A stretch of DNA of 64,000 nucleotides from Alkaliphilus metalliredigens QYMF (GTDB lineage Bacteria; Bacillota; Clostridia; Peptostreptococcales; Natronincolaceae): NCBI RefSeq assembly GCF_000016985.1, contig NC_009633.1, positions 682,001-746,000 of the forward strand. Reading direction: 5' to 3'. A model generated the notes under the pieces. The model was not told where the DNA came from, did not search any database, and was given only the letters and a program-made list of their open reading frames with translations. Of this stretch, positions 37,933 through 47,026 are shown one piece after another (within the stretch, counting starts at the first letter, position 1; the number at the start of each line of letters is the position of its first letter). The translations under genes and the position numbers were made by a program.

Positions 37933-37967
37933 ATAGACCATGATCGTTATTCACTTAATTGTTTTGC

Positions 37968-38014
37968 CCTCCCTTACATTGGGCATAAAGTAGATAAGAG
38001 TAATGTAAGGGAGG
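37968..38014 (+). promoter_or_regulatory. Hairpin enclosing the ribosome binding site of the next gene
   Basis: CCTCCCTTACATT (37968-37980) pairs perfectly with AATGTAAGGGAGG (38002-38014); the right arm holds the GGGAGG site used at 38024. A second hairpin TGCCC (37965-37969) / GGGCA (37981-37985) competes for the left arm and would free the ribosome site. This is the layout of a translational switch. Confidence 0.6.
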
Positions 38015-38023
38015 AATGTTTAG

Positions 38024-39031
38024 GTGATGAAAGCAATGGTAATTAGGGAATTTGGTGGGCCTGAAGTATTTAAGTTAGAAGAGGTATCAAAGCCAACACT
38101 GAAGCCAGGACATGTGTTAATTCGTGTGGAAGCTGCCTGTATGAACCCCATAGATGTTAAAATACGCGGTGGATTAGTCAAGGCCGCCACGGAAACACTT
38201 CCAGCAATTCTTCATGGAGATGTGGCCGGGGTGGTTGAAGCAGTTGCAGATGATGTAGAGATGTTAACGGTAGGAGATAAAGTCTATGGACTCGGTGGTG
38301 GCGTCAAGGGAACGGGAGGTGCATTAGCAGAATATATGCTAGTGGATGCGGATCTATTAGCCATCAAACCTAAAAATCTTTTTATGGATGAAGCAGCCTG
38401 TTGCCCAGTGGTGGCATTAACCGCGTGGGATGCTTTGGTTAACCGAGGAAAAGTTCAAGTTGGTCATCGGGTGTTGATTCATGGAGCAACCGGAGGCGTA
38501 GGACATATGGCAATTCAAATTGCTAAACATTTAGGGGCAGAAGTGTATGCCACAGCTTCTTCCGATGAAAAAATTAAAATAGCAAACAAATTAGGGGCTC
38601 ACCATGTGATTAACTACAAAGAAACCTCCGTAGAGGAATATGTCAATCAATATACTGAGGGAAAAGGCTTTGACCTTGTATTTGATACGGTGGGTGGAGA
38701 GAATTTAGATCGTTCCTTTGAAGCGGCAGCAATGACGGGAACTGTGATCTCAACCAATACCCGTTCAACCCATGATTTAAGTATGCTTCATGCAAAAGGA
38801 TTAAACCTTCATGTGGTATTCTTACTGTTACCTCTTTTACATGGAAGTGGCAGAAAAGAGATGGGATATACATTAAGAAGAATTAGTCAGTTGATCGAGC
38901 AAGAGATTATTAAACCCTTATTAGATGAAAAAACCTATGGTTTTTCTGAGGTAAGCTTAGCCCATAGACAGTTAGAAAGTGGTCAGGCCATCGGAAAAAT
39001 AGCCTTGTTCAATGATCTTGCATCAAAATAA
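38024..39031 (+). CDS. Zinc-free MDR-family quinone/enone oxidoreductase
   Basis: 335 residues, medium-chain dehydrogenase/reductase superfamily. Quinone-oxidoreductase-like N-terminus (REFGGPEVFKLEEV), NADPH motif HGATGGVGHMAIQIAKHLGA (about 150), DLVFDTVGG near 220; no zinc-binding cysteine set. NADPH-dependent reduction of an enone or quinone is usual for the group. GTG 38024 or ATG 38027 can serve as start. The RBS-covering hairpin and its own terminator suggest separate control from the surrounding cluster. Confidence 0.85.
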   Translation: MMKAMVIREFGGPEVFKLEEVSKPTLKPGHVLIRVEAACMNPIDVKIRGGLVKAATETLPAILHGDVAGVVEAVADDVEMLTVGDKVYGLGGGVKGTGGALAEYMLVDADLLAIKPKNLFMDEAACCPVVALTAWDALVNRGKVQVGHRVLIHGATGGVGHMAIQIAKHLGAEVYATASSDEKIKIANKLGAHHVINYKETSVEEYVNQYTEGKGFDLVFDTVGGENLDRSFEAAAMTGTVISTNTRSTHDLSMLHAKGLNLHVVFLLLPLLHGSGRKEMGYTLRRISQLIEQEIIKPLLDEKTYGFSEVSLAHRQLESGQAIGKIALFNDLASK

Positions 39032-39088
39032 CAATAACTTATTTGAGTTTTAGTCAACCCATTTTAGTAAGTCGAAACATCATAAACG

Positions 39089-39138
39089 AAAAGCCTATGC
39101 CAGGACAGATATTCTAGTCTATGGTATAGGCTTTTTTT
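39089..39138 (+). terminator. Rho-independent terminator
   Basis: AAAAGCCTATGCCA (39089-39102) pairs with TGGTATAGGCTTTT (39122-39135), followed by TTTT. It separates the oxidoreductase gene from the xanthine dehydrogenase operon. Confidence 0.88.
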
Positions 39139-39148
39139 TGGTGGAGAA

Positions 39149-39170
39149 TTTTTGTGAAATTTCACAAAAA
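39149..39170. promoter_or_regulatory. 22-bp perfect palindrome upstream of xanthine dehydrogenase
   Basis: TTTTTGTGAAA followed by its exact reverse complement, 100 bases before the FAD-subunit start. It is a strong candidate operator. The nearest regulator gene encodes a PucR-type protein at 44658, but PucR proteins are not known to need such a site. Confidence 0.6.
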
Positions 39171-39270
39171 TATAAGGCTAAAACCTTAAAACTTTATTAG
39201 ATTATAACAAACCTATATCTTCATTGACAGTAATAAACATGTATCAATAGAGGAAATGGGGGTGAAGGGT

Positions 39271-40125
39271 ATGAAAGCGTTTTCGTATTTCAAACCACAA
39301 ACACTAAAGGAAGCCAGTGAAACATTACTGCGCTATGGAGAAGAAGCGGTTATTTTAAATGGGGGCTCGGATTTAGTGGTGAGGATGAAGGAAAACCTTG
39401 CAGCACCAAAGGCTGTTATTGACATTAAGGGAATTGAATCATTGCATGAAATCAAATATGATCAGCATACAGGATTAAGGGTAGGGGCTTGTGTCACCCT
39501 GAATCGAATGGCTCATGATGAAAATGTTGTGACACACTATCCTATTTTGGCAGATGCAGCTGAAATGGTAGGGTCAGGCCAAATTAGAAACATCGCCACA
39601 ATGGCAGGAAACAATTGTAATGCGTCGCCATTGGCGGATACGGCTACACCACTTCTAGCATTAGATGCTTGGGTAATAATTTATTCAGTAAAAGGGAAAC
39701 GAGTGGCTTCAATCCACGACTTTTTTAAGGGCGTTCGAAAGACATGCCTACAACCGGGAGAAATTGTGACAGCTCTTTGTATTCCATCATTTGAAAATAT
39801 GAAGGGGGTTTTTAAAAAGGCTTCCAGAAGAAGGCATGTGGATTTAGCCACAGTCTGTACGTCGGTTGTCAAAGTTCATGATGAAATTCGAATTGCCCTA
39901 GGTGCTGTGGCACCCACACCCATACGAGCACGTAGGGCCGAATATCTTGCACGTGGAAAGCGGCTGAGTGATGATGTCATAGAAGAAATTGCTAGACTGG
40001 CTGCTACCACAGAAGCAACTCCTATTGATGATGTCAGGGGAACGAAGGATTATCGTGTCCATATGGTGGAGGTCTTAGTTCGTCGGAGCTTACAGGAACT
40101 CAGGGAGGAAGTAAAGGAAGGGTAG
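39271..40125 (+). CDS. Xanthine dehydrogenase FAD-binding subunit
   Basis: 284 residues from ATG 39271, chosen for the GGGGTGAAGG site (an upstream ATG at 39256 is also in frame). CoxM/XdhB-type FAD domain: NGGSDLVVRMKE near residue 33, IRNIATMAGNNCNASPLADT near 106, with the CO dehydrogenase flavoprotein C-terminal domain after. It passes electrons from the molybdenum centre through 2Fe-2S clusters to NAD or another acceptor. It is first in the three-gene operon, in the order FAD, FeS, Mo. Confidence 0.9.
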   Translation: MKAFSYFKPQTLKEASETLLRYGEEAVILNGGSDLVVRMKENLAAPKAVIDIKGIESLHEIKYDQHTGLRVGACVTLNRMAHDENVVTHYPILADAAEMVGSGQIRNIATMAGNNCNASPLADTATPLLALDAWVIIYSVKGKRVASIHDFFKGVRKTCLQPGEIVTALCIPSFENMKGVFKKASRRRHVDLATVCTSVVKVHDEIRIALGAVAPTPIRARRAEYLARGKRLSDDVIEEIARLAATTEATPIDDVRGTKDYRVHMVEVLVRRSLQELREEVKEG

Positions 40126-40137
40126 GAGGTGGATTGC

Positions 40138-40608
40138 GTGAAATATGAAATTCAATTTATATTAAATGATGAAAAAATAAGGCATGAGGTGAGATCAAAC
40201 CAAACCCTATTACACATGCTACGAGAGGATTTTGATTTAACTGGCTCAAAGGAAGGCTGTGGACAAGGAGAATGTGGTGCTTGTACTATTTTAATAGATG
40301 ATAAGCCTGTGAACGCCTGCTTACTCTTAGCCCTGGAGGCTGATGGACGGGTGATAACAACAATTGAAGGTCTATCTCAGGGAGATAGCCTAGATGAGCT
40401 CCAAAGTACATTTATCACTAATGGCGCTCTGCAATGTGGCTATTGTACCCCGGGAGTCATTATGATGGCCAAGGGATTACTGAAGGAGAACCCATCTCCC
40501 ACCATAGAAGAGGTAACCGAGGGGATTAGTGGGAACCTCTGCAGATGTACAGGATATAAGCGGATTATAGAAGCCATCATGGAAGTGGTTGAAGGAAATC
40601 AAGAGTGA
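40138..40608 (+). CDS. Xanthine dehydrogenase 2Fe-2S subunit
   Basis: About 156 residues. Two [2Fe-2S] clusters: plant-type GCGQGECGACTI followed by the cysteine of VNACLLL, and the helical CGYCTPGVIMM...GNLCRCTGY. AGGAGG at 40124-40129 favours GTG 40138 over GTG 40129. Electron-transfer subunit between the molybdenum and FAD subunits. It lies 12 bases after the FAD subunit. Confidence 0.93.
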   Translation: MKYEIQFILNDEKIRHEVRSNQTLLHMLREDFDLTGSKEGCGQGECGACTILIDDKPVNACLLLALEADGRVITTIEGLSQGDSLDELQSTFITNGALQCGYCTPGVIMMAKGLLKENPSPTIEEVTEGISGNLCRCTGYKRIIEAIMEVVEGNQE

Positions 40609-40640
40609 AGTGAATCAAGAGTGAAGGGAAAGGAGGGACC

Positions 40641-42956
40641 ATGATGAAATATGTTGGAAAAAATGTGCCGCGAGTAGATGGTGTCAAGAAAGCAACTGGG
40701 GATTTGAAATATGTGGATGATATCAAAATGTCGAATATGTTGTATGCCGCTGTTAAGAGAAGTCGTTATCCCCATGCAAAAATTATCAATATTGATGTCA
40801 GTAAAGCAGAGGCACTACCCGGTGTAAAGGTAGTGACAACGGGAAAGGACTTTCCAAAACGTGTGGGACTATATTTAGCAGACAAAACATTTCTAGCGGT
40901 AGATCGTGTGAGATATCGTGGGGAGGCTGTGGCAGCTGTGGCGGCAGAGACTGAAAAAATTGCAAAGGAAGCCATAGAACTTATTGAAGTGGAATACGAG
41001 GTCCTGCCAACTGTCAGCTATGTATTAGATGCCATGAAGAAGGATGCACCTTTGATCCATCCAGAACTAGGAGAATACAAACATGTACCCATTTTTCGCA
41101 CGATTCCCGGCACCAATATTAGTGAACATTTCAAATTGAGAAAGGGCAATGCGGCAGAGGCATTTGAAGCAGCAGATTTTGTCTTTAAAAATGAATTTTA
41201 TGTGCCACATATTCAGCACTGTCCCATTGAAAATCATGTGGCCATTGCACAAATAGATCGATCTGGACATTTAACAGTCTGGGCAAGCTGCCAATCGCCC
41301 TATGCGGTAAGGATGGCCTTGGCCGATGCATTTGAAATTCCATTACATAAACTCAGGGTGATTTCACCAGCCGTAGGGGGAGGCTTTGGATCCAAGGCTG
41401 GAACGACCCTAGAGGGGATTATTATCCCATTAGCCATGAAGACCAAGGGGAGACCTGTGAAGCTAAGCTATTCCAGAGAAGATGAATTTAATAGCACCTA
41501 TGTTAGGCAGGCCATGCATGCCAAATTCAAGACTGGTGTGAAAAAGGATGGTCAAATTGTAGCCATTGAAAATCAATTTGCCTGGGATGGCGGCGCCTAT
41601 ACTGAATATGGGGTGAACATCGCAAAATCTGCTGGATTTGCAGCAACTGGACCCTATGAAGTTCCTAATATTTCCTGTGATTCCTACGCTGTGTATACAA
41701 ATAATCCAGTGGGGGGACCCTATCGAGGATTCGGCATGGCTGAAATCCATTTTGGTATTGAACAGAATATGGATTATATTGCCCATAGCCTAGGGATGGA
41801 TCCAATTGAATTAAGAAAAAGGAACGCCCATAGACCAGGAGGAAAAACCGCCACCAATGCAGAGGTGGATGAGGCATGTGGATTAGTGGAATGTATTGAC
41901 CGGGTGGTAAAGGATATGGAATATTACACACCATCAGAGCAACCGAAGGAATCCTATAAAGTACGGGCTAAGGGCTTGGCCTGTGGAATGAAGTCCCCTT
42001 CTATGCCAAACGACGCAGCTTCTTCTGCCATTGTAAGAATTAATGAAGACGGGACTGTCTATTTATCCGTCAGTGCACAGGACATAGGCCAGGGATCTGA
42101 CACTGCTTTGACACAAATTGCAGCAGAGGTGCTGTCGATACCACCGGAAAAAATTGCGATTACAACTGGAGATACCGCCAATAATCCATATGAATGGCAA
42201 ACCGTTGCCAGCCGGATTACGTACTCAGCGGGAAATGCCATTATTAAAGCCTGTGAGGATATAGAGGCCCAATTAATTCAACTGGCTAGTATCAAGCTGG
42301 GTATTTATCCACGGGATCTAAAGCTGGAGGATGAATGTGTGGTTTCAAGGATTTATCCAGAGCGAAAGATTCTGATTTCGCATCTGGCATTGGGATTAAA
42401 AATGCCAGACGGATCAGGAGTTCATGGACCCTTGATTGGGAGGGGATCCTTTGTTCCTGAAAACATCCGAAATTTTGATATGGAAACTGGTTTAGCCGAT
42501 AATCCCGTGGTTTTTTGGACATATGGATGTTATGGGGTGGAAATTGAGGTGGATATAGAAACAGGAGAGATTAAGGTCTTACAGGTGGCAGCGTGCTTTG
42601 ACGTAGGAAAGGCGATCAATCCTGATTTAGTCAAGGCACAAATTGAAGGTGCCATTGTACAGGGATTGGGTTCAGCACTTCTGGAAGAAATGCAATTACA
42701 AGAGGGTGAATTTTTAAATTCTTCCTTTATGGATTATAAAATTCCCACCTCAGGGGATATGCCTCAAATGAAGGTGAGTTTTATTGAAAACCCCCAAAGT
42801 GACGGACCCTTTGGTGCCAGAGGGATGGCAGAACCTGCCATGATACCGGCTGCACCAGCCATCGTCAATGCCTTCTACCATGCCACAGGGGTGAGGGTCA
42901 ATGAAATTCCATTGACGCCAGAACGGGTGGTCAAAGCCCTAAAGGACTCCAAATGA
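40641..42956 (+). CDS. Xanthine dehydrogenase molybdenum-binding subunit
   Basis: 771 residues with the aldehyde oxidase/xanthine dehydrogenase domains: hammerhead domain (about 17-120), MoCo-binding AVGGGFGSKAGT near 247, GGPYRGFGMAE near 356, and the catalytic glutamate region FGARGMAEPAM near 722. Hydroxylates hypoxanthine or xanthine, or works in reverse on urate, at a molybdopterin centre. AAAGGAGGGACC ribosome site. No xdhC-type maturation gene is in the window. Other purines or N-heterocycles cannot be excluded as substrate. Confidence 0.9.
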   Translation: MMKYVGKNVPRVDGVKKATGDLKYVDDIKMSNMLYAAVKRSRYPHAKIINIDVSKAEALPGVKVVTTGKDFPKRVGLYLADKTFLAVDRVRYRGEAVAAVAAETEKIAKEAIELIEVEYEVLPTVSYVLDAMKKDAPLIHPELGEYKHVPIFRTIPGTNISEHFKLRKGNAAEAFEAADFVFKNEFYVPHIQHCPIENHVAIAQIDRSGHLTVWASCQSPYAVRMALADAFEIPLHKLRVISPAVGGGFGSKAGTTLEGIIIPLAMKTKGRPVKLSYSREDEFNSTYVRQAMHAKFKTGVKKDGQIVAIENQFAWDGGAYTEYGVNIAKSAGFAATGPYEVPNISCDSYAVYTNNPVGGPYRGFGMAEIHFGIEQNMDYIAHSLGMDPIELRKRNAHRPGGKTATNAEVDEACGLVECIDRVVKDMEYYTPSEQPKESYKVRAKGLACGMKSPSMPNDAASSAIVRINEDGTVYLSVSAQDIGQGSDTALTQIAAEVLSIPPEKIAITTGDTANNPYEWQTVASRITYSAGNAIIKACEDIEAQLIQLASIKLGIYPRDLKLEDECVVSRIYPERKILISHLALGLKMPDGSGVHGPLIGRGSFVPENIRNFDMETGLADNPVVFWTYGCYGVEIEVDIETGEIKVLQVAACFDVGKAINPDLVKAQIEGAIVQGLGSALLEEMQLQEGEFLNSSFMDYKIPTSGDMPQMKVSFIENPQSDGPFGARGMAEPAMIPAAPAIVNAFYHATGVRVNEIPLTPERVVKALKDSK

Positions 42957-43114
42957 GGGATCATGGTAAAATCGGAATAAGTTTTTATAAAATATGCAAT
43001 AATAATTTCAACGAGTTTACCGATGTCTAAGGACATTTGAGATAAAAAAAGGGGGTGTGCCAGGGGATTTAGCTTAGTTTTCTAATTATCTAAGAGACGA
43101 AGGGAGGAGATTGT

Positions 43115-44356
43115 GTGTCGGATCAGGAAAAAAAGAAGGGTAAAAAGGATTTAAATGAATATTCAGCAGGGGAGGACTTATCATATCACTTTAATAAGGG
43201 GCAACAGGTATTACTAGGGTTACAGCATACTCTAGCCATGTTTGGAGCCTGTATATTGGTTCCTATTTTAACAGGACTGAGTATTTCTGTCACATTATTT
43301 TCAGTAGGTGTCGGAACGTTAATTTTCCATTACTTTACCAAGGGAAAAATTCCAGGGTTTTTAGGGTCTTCATTTGCATTTATATTACCACTGCAACTGG
43401 CAGCGGAACGAATGGACCTACAATATGCCCAGGGGGGAATTATTGGAGCAGGAATTGTCTACTTAATTGTTGGTTACTTGGTTCATATAATGGGACCTGA
43501 AAAAGTGTCCAGGGTCTTCCCTGCGGTGGTAACGGGACCGATTATCATGGTGATTGGACTGGGCTTGGCTCCGGTAGGAATCGGTATGTCCAGTGAGCAT
43601 TGGCCCGTGGCATTGATCACCCTAGGCACAGCTATTGTCATTAATATTTGGGGACGAGGACTAATCAAGGTATTGCCCATTGTCATCGGACTTGCCGTTG
43701 GATATGTGGCATCCTTAGCCTTTGGCATAGTTGATTTCAGTACCGTTCAAGATGAAGCTCGGATATTAGCAATGCCAGGCTTTACCATGCCGAAGTTTAG
43801 TGTGGCAGCGATTCTACTGGTAACACCAGCGGCTATTGTATCGGTATTGGAGCATTTTGGAGATATTTTAGCAATTGGAAGTACCATCGGAAAAGATGTT
43901 AAAAAAGACCCAGGATTGCCTTCCACATTTTACGGTGGCGGTGTGGGAACCATCATTTCAGGATTTTTAGGGGGACCCTCCTTAACAACCTATGGAGAGA
44001 ATATTGGTGTCCTGGCATTGACTAGGATTTACGCAACATTTGTGGTGAGCATGGGGGCTGTTTGGGCCATTGGTCTTGCCTTTATTCCAAAGGTAGAAGC
44101 CATCATTTTAACCATCCCTGTAGCTGTAATCGGTGGGATATCCGTATTACTCTACGGAATGATTGCTGGTATTGGTGTGAGAACAGTAGTAGAAAATAGA
44201 GTTAATTTTGTGAAGTCCAGAAACTTAATTGTAGCCAGTGTTATTTTAGTGCTAGGTGTTGGCGGGGCTTCCTTCAACGTGTTTGGCGTGGAGATGAGTG
44301 GTATGGTTGTGGCAGCACTTTCAGGGGTTGCTTTAAACTTAATCTTACCAGAATAG
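43115..44356 (+). CDS. Uracil/xanthine permease (NCS2 family)
   Basis: 413 residues, about 12-14 membrane segments. NCS2 markers: LGLQHTLAMFGACILVPIL at the N-terminus, GFLGSSFAFILP, SVLEHFGDILAIG near 245 (transport-site Glu) and FLGGPSLTTYGENIG near 290. Nucleobase:cation symporter in the membrane. GTG start with GGGAGGAGA. It follows xanthine dehydrogenase and precedes a PucR regulator, so xanthine, urate or uracil import is likely. Confidence 0.9.
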   Translation: MSDQEKKKGKKDLNEYSAGEDLSYHFNKGQQVLLGLQHTLAMFGACILVPILTGLSISVTLFSVGVGTLIFHYFTKGKIPGFLGSSFAFILPLQLAAERMDLQYAQGGIIGAGIVYLIVGYLVHIMGPEKVSRVFPAVVTGPIIMVIGLGLAPVGIGMSSEHWPVALITLGTAIVINIWGRGLIKVLPIVIGLAVGYVASLAFGIVDFSTVQDEARILAMPGFTMPKFSVAAILLVTPAAIVSVLEHFGDILAIGSTIGKDVKKDPGLPSTFYGGGVGTIISGFLGGPSLTTYGENIGVLALTRIYATFVVSMGAVWAIGLAFIPKVEAIILTIPVAVIGGISVLLYGMIAGIGVRTVVENRVNFVKSRNLIVASVILVLGVGGASFNVFGVEMSGMVVAALSGVALNLILPE

Positions 44357-44404
44357 TGAAGTGAATTAAATCAGTAGTAGAAAAAGATAAAAAAGCAAAG
44401 TAAG

Positions 44405-44520
44405 ACTGTTCAAAACCACTTAGATTCAAGGCGCAAGAAAGCCCGGCGACCCCAGCGTATATAATACGTAAGGGTGCAGGGCTTTTGAAGCAACGAAGAA
44501 GATAAGAGATTTTCAACAGT
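44405..44520. repeat. 116-bp MITE-like palindromic element
   Basis: Terminal inverted repeats of 18 bases match at 15 positions (ACTGTTCAAAACCACTTA at 44405 and the reverse complement ACTGTTGAAAATCTCTTA ending at 44520). A near-palindromic centre CGTATATAATACG lies between GC-rich arms (AAGCCCGGCG... and ...GGTGCAGGGCTT). It is far GC-richer than its surroundings, codes for nothing, and sits between the permease stop and its terminator. Confidence 0.65.
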
Positions 44521-44523
44521 TTG

Positions 44524-44553
44524 AGCGACGTCACTTAGTGGTGTCGCTTTTTT
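44524..44553 (+). terminator. Rho-independent terminator after the permease
   Basis: AGCGACGTCAC (44524-44534) pairs with GTGGTGTCGCT (44538-44548) with two wobble pairs, then TTTTTT. Confidence 0.85.
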
Positions 44554-44657
44554 AGTGGGAATATATCAGAGCTTCAAGCGATAAATATATAAAGAGAGAG
44601 GGGACAAGCAAGCTTAATAAAGTGAGCTGATGAATCTAAGGGATGAGGGGTGAACTA

Positions 44658-45893
44658 ATGGAGGGATCATCGGGTATGACAGTGGAAGGATTATTGGGTT
44701 TGGAAGGAATGGCAGAAGCTAAAATACGAGCGGGTAGGGCTGGGGTACATAAAATGATTACTAAAATCAATGTGATGGAGGTTCCGGATATCATTGATTG
44801 GGTGGAGGAAGGAGAGTTTTTATTAACAACTGCGTACTCCATTAAGGATGATTTGCATAAGTTAAGGGATTTAATCTCTCAGCTCTCACAAAAAGGAATT
44901 GTGGGATTAGGAATTAAAACGAAGCGCTATATTGAATCAATTCCTGCGGATGTCATAGAAAGGGCCGAGGAATTGAATTTTCCCTTGATCGAAATCCCCT
45001 ATGAAATTTCATATGCCACCATCATATCCAGGGGGTTAACAGAGATTATCAGCAATCAAAGAAATCTACTCCAACAAACAGAATTTTTTGAAGATCTCCT
45101 CTCCCGGGATTTGACCAAACATCAACGGGCTTTAGATCGAGGCACTTATTTTCAATTTGACAGTCAGCTCTCCTATACGGTGATTGTGATTAGCATCAAT
45201 GAGAGGGCTGGATGCCATCAGTATAGCTTGGAGACCAGTAATGAACAGCATGGTATCAAACTGAAATTACTCAGGATTGTAAAAAATGTTGCGAAAAATC
45301 AAAAGAAAAAGGTGATCTGCGGCAATAAAAGAAATCAAATGGTTGTTTTATATGGGGCCAGTCCCAATACAGAGAGCATAATACAAAAAAATGAAGTGAT
45401 GAATTATGCTGAAGAAGTCATGAAGCATGGTAAATTTGAAGCCATTGGATGTATTTCTATTGGAATCGGAAGAAACTATGATGTGACAAAGGAGATTTGG
45501 AAAAGTTATGAGGAGGCCAATAGAGCAGTAGAATGTGGAAGAGGAAGAGAATCTAGACAGGTGGTTCACTATGACGGATTAGGAATTTATCGAATTTTAT
45601 CCTATGAAAACCTACATCCTGAGTTGATTCAGCTTTATCAGGAAGTATTAGAACCTCTTGTGAAATATGACGAAGATAAAGGAACAGAACTAGTGAAAAC
45701 TGTTAAGATGTTTTTTAAATATAATGGTAATATCAAACGAATTTCCACAGAAATGTATACCCATTATAATACGATTGTCTATCGAATACAGCGCATTCAG
45801 GAAATTACACAAATGGACTTAGAGGATGATGATACACGATTAAATGTCCATCTTGCTTTGAAAATATTAGAAATGCAGTTGACACAGAAGTGA
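44658..45893 (+). CDS. PucR-family transcriptional regulator
   Basis: 411 residues from ATG 44658 (GAGGGGTGA site; ATG 44643 is also in frame). An N-terminal PucR purine-catabolism domain (about 6-130; MTVEGLLGLEGMAEAKIRAG, MEVPDIIDWVEEGEFLLTTA), a degenerate middle domain and a C-terminal HTH_30 domain (IKRISTEMYTHYNTIVYRI). PucR of B. subtilis controls purine-ureide genes. Standing between the permease and the all-type genes, it is the likely regulator of one or both. Confidence 0.88.
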   Translation: MEGSSGMTVEGLLGLEGMAEAKIRAGRAGVHKMITKINVMEVPDIIDWVEEGEFLLTTAYSIKDDLHKLRDLISQLSQKGIVGLGIKTKRYIESIPADVIERAEELNFPLIEIPYEISYATIISRGLTEIISNQRNLLQQTEFFEDLLSRDLTKHQRALDRGTYFQFDSQLSYTVIVISINERAGCHQYSLETSNEQHGIKLKLLRIVKNVAKNQKKKVICGNKRNQMVVLYGASPNTESIIQKNEVMNYAEEVMKHGKFEAIGCISIGIGRNYDVTKEIWKSYEEANRAVECGRGRESRQVVHYDGLGIYRILSYENLHPELIQLYQEVLEPLVKYDEDKGTELVKTVKMFFKYNGNIKRISTEMYTHYNTIVYRIQRIQEITQMDLEDDDTRLNVHLALKILEMQLTQK

Positions 45894-46075
45894 AAGCACA
45901 TTGTCATATAATGCCCCAAGGGCAAGACTAGGCTAAAGGGAAAGAAGCGTAGTGTAAAAAACAAATATGCTTATGAATAATACACAAATGAGTGCAATGA
46001 AATTTAGGAAGTGTCCCTAATGAAAAAGCCATGTAGATCAGCTATCATTTAGGTAAAGAAAAGGGAATGAGATAG

Positions 46076-47026
46076 ATGATTGCAGTAGAAATATGCCAGG
46101 AGATGAAAAAATCAATCGAATTAAGAAAGCTTAGGAAAGGTAGCATTCATTCGATTTTTCACCATGGGTTAAATGTGATCACACCCCTACAAGAGGTGAT
46201 CACATTATTGAGTCATACCCAAGGAATGACTCCCTTGGCCTTAAAGATAAAAGGGAATAGACCATTTACCAGTATCGGTTTTAAAAGAGGTATGGCAGTC
46301 GATTTTGATAATGAAAAGCTTGTCTTTTACGATTTACAGCTTACCATCTTGATTAAAGGGGTTGCGGAGTGGAATCCCGCTCCTTGTTTTACCAATGAAG
46401 GGGATTCTTTAGCCAATGTGATGGAGAAACAAAGGTGGATTAAAAGCTATATTGATGGTAGAGAGAATGAAGAGGGAATGAGGGGAATCATTCTTGAAAT
46501 GAGAAGATATATAGCAGGGGAGAAACTAAATCCTCAACTCAATGACTCCCAAGAGTTTATTTTCAAACGATTAATGCCCTTTCTTGAGGCAGTACAAGAA
46601 AGAAAGATCACAGAGTTGTCCAGATGTACTAAAAAGATAGTGGGATTTGGGCCGGGATTAACACCAGCTGTGGATGACTTTATTTCTGGAATCATGCTCA
46701 CATTAATCTATTTACATCACTATTTAAATAAGGATTTACAGGAAGCCTATCAGATAAATGCAGAAGTGATAAAGGGGGTCCTTGGAAGAACAACTGTTGT
46801 CAGTGAGAAAATGCTAAAATTATCTGCAAAGGGGCAGACATCAGAAAGTGTGAGACAATTGATGGTTGCCTACCTATCAAAGGATGAGCATGAAATGTTC
46901 CACCATTGCATTGAAGAGGTCATGAGCTTGGGGAGTACATCCGGGACGGATTTCCTCTGTGGAATTGAGATAGCAAGTCAAATGATGCTGATGACAAAGG
47001 GAGGAGAAGAGGAATCGTGGAATTAA
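46076..47026 (+). CDS. AllH-like protein (DUF2877)
   Basis: 316 residues. DUF2877 proteins (E. coli YlbF, now AllH) are one of three subunits of oxamate carbamoyltransferase in anaerobic allantoin degradation. Visible signature: GFGPGLTPAVDDFISGIM near residue 193, GRTTVVSEKMLKLSAKGQ near 238, LGSTSGTDFLCGI near 283. Overlaps the FdrA gene by 10 bases. The 182-base gap upstream (45894-46075) shows no clear promoter. Confidence 0.83.
   Translation: MIAVEICQEMKKSIELRKLRKGSIHSIFHHGLNVITPLQEVITLLSHTQGMTPLALKIKGNRPFTSIGFKRGMAVDFDNEKLVFYDLQLTILIKGVAEWNPAPCFTNEGDSLANVMEKQRWIKSYIDGRENEEGMRGIILEMRRYIAGEKLNPQLNDSQEFIFKRLMPFLEAVQERKITELSRCTKKIVGFGPGLTPAVDDFISGIMLTLIYLHHYLNKDLQEAYQINAEVIKGVLGRTTVVSEKMLKLSAKGQTSESVRQLMVAYLSKDEHEMFHHCIEEVMSLGSTSGTDFLCGIEIASQMMLMTKGGEEESWN

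Noticed and set aside
42957-43114. Purine riboswitch upstream of the xanthine permease
   Set aside because: I looked for the conserved core of purine riboswitches and did not find it.
46172-46206. Inverted pair AATGTGATCAC/GTGATCACATT, CRP-like
   Set aside because: It lies inside the allH-like coding region, around codons 33-44, and encodes ordinary residues; a regulatory role is possible but unsupported.
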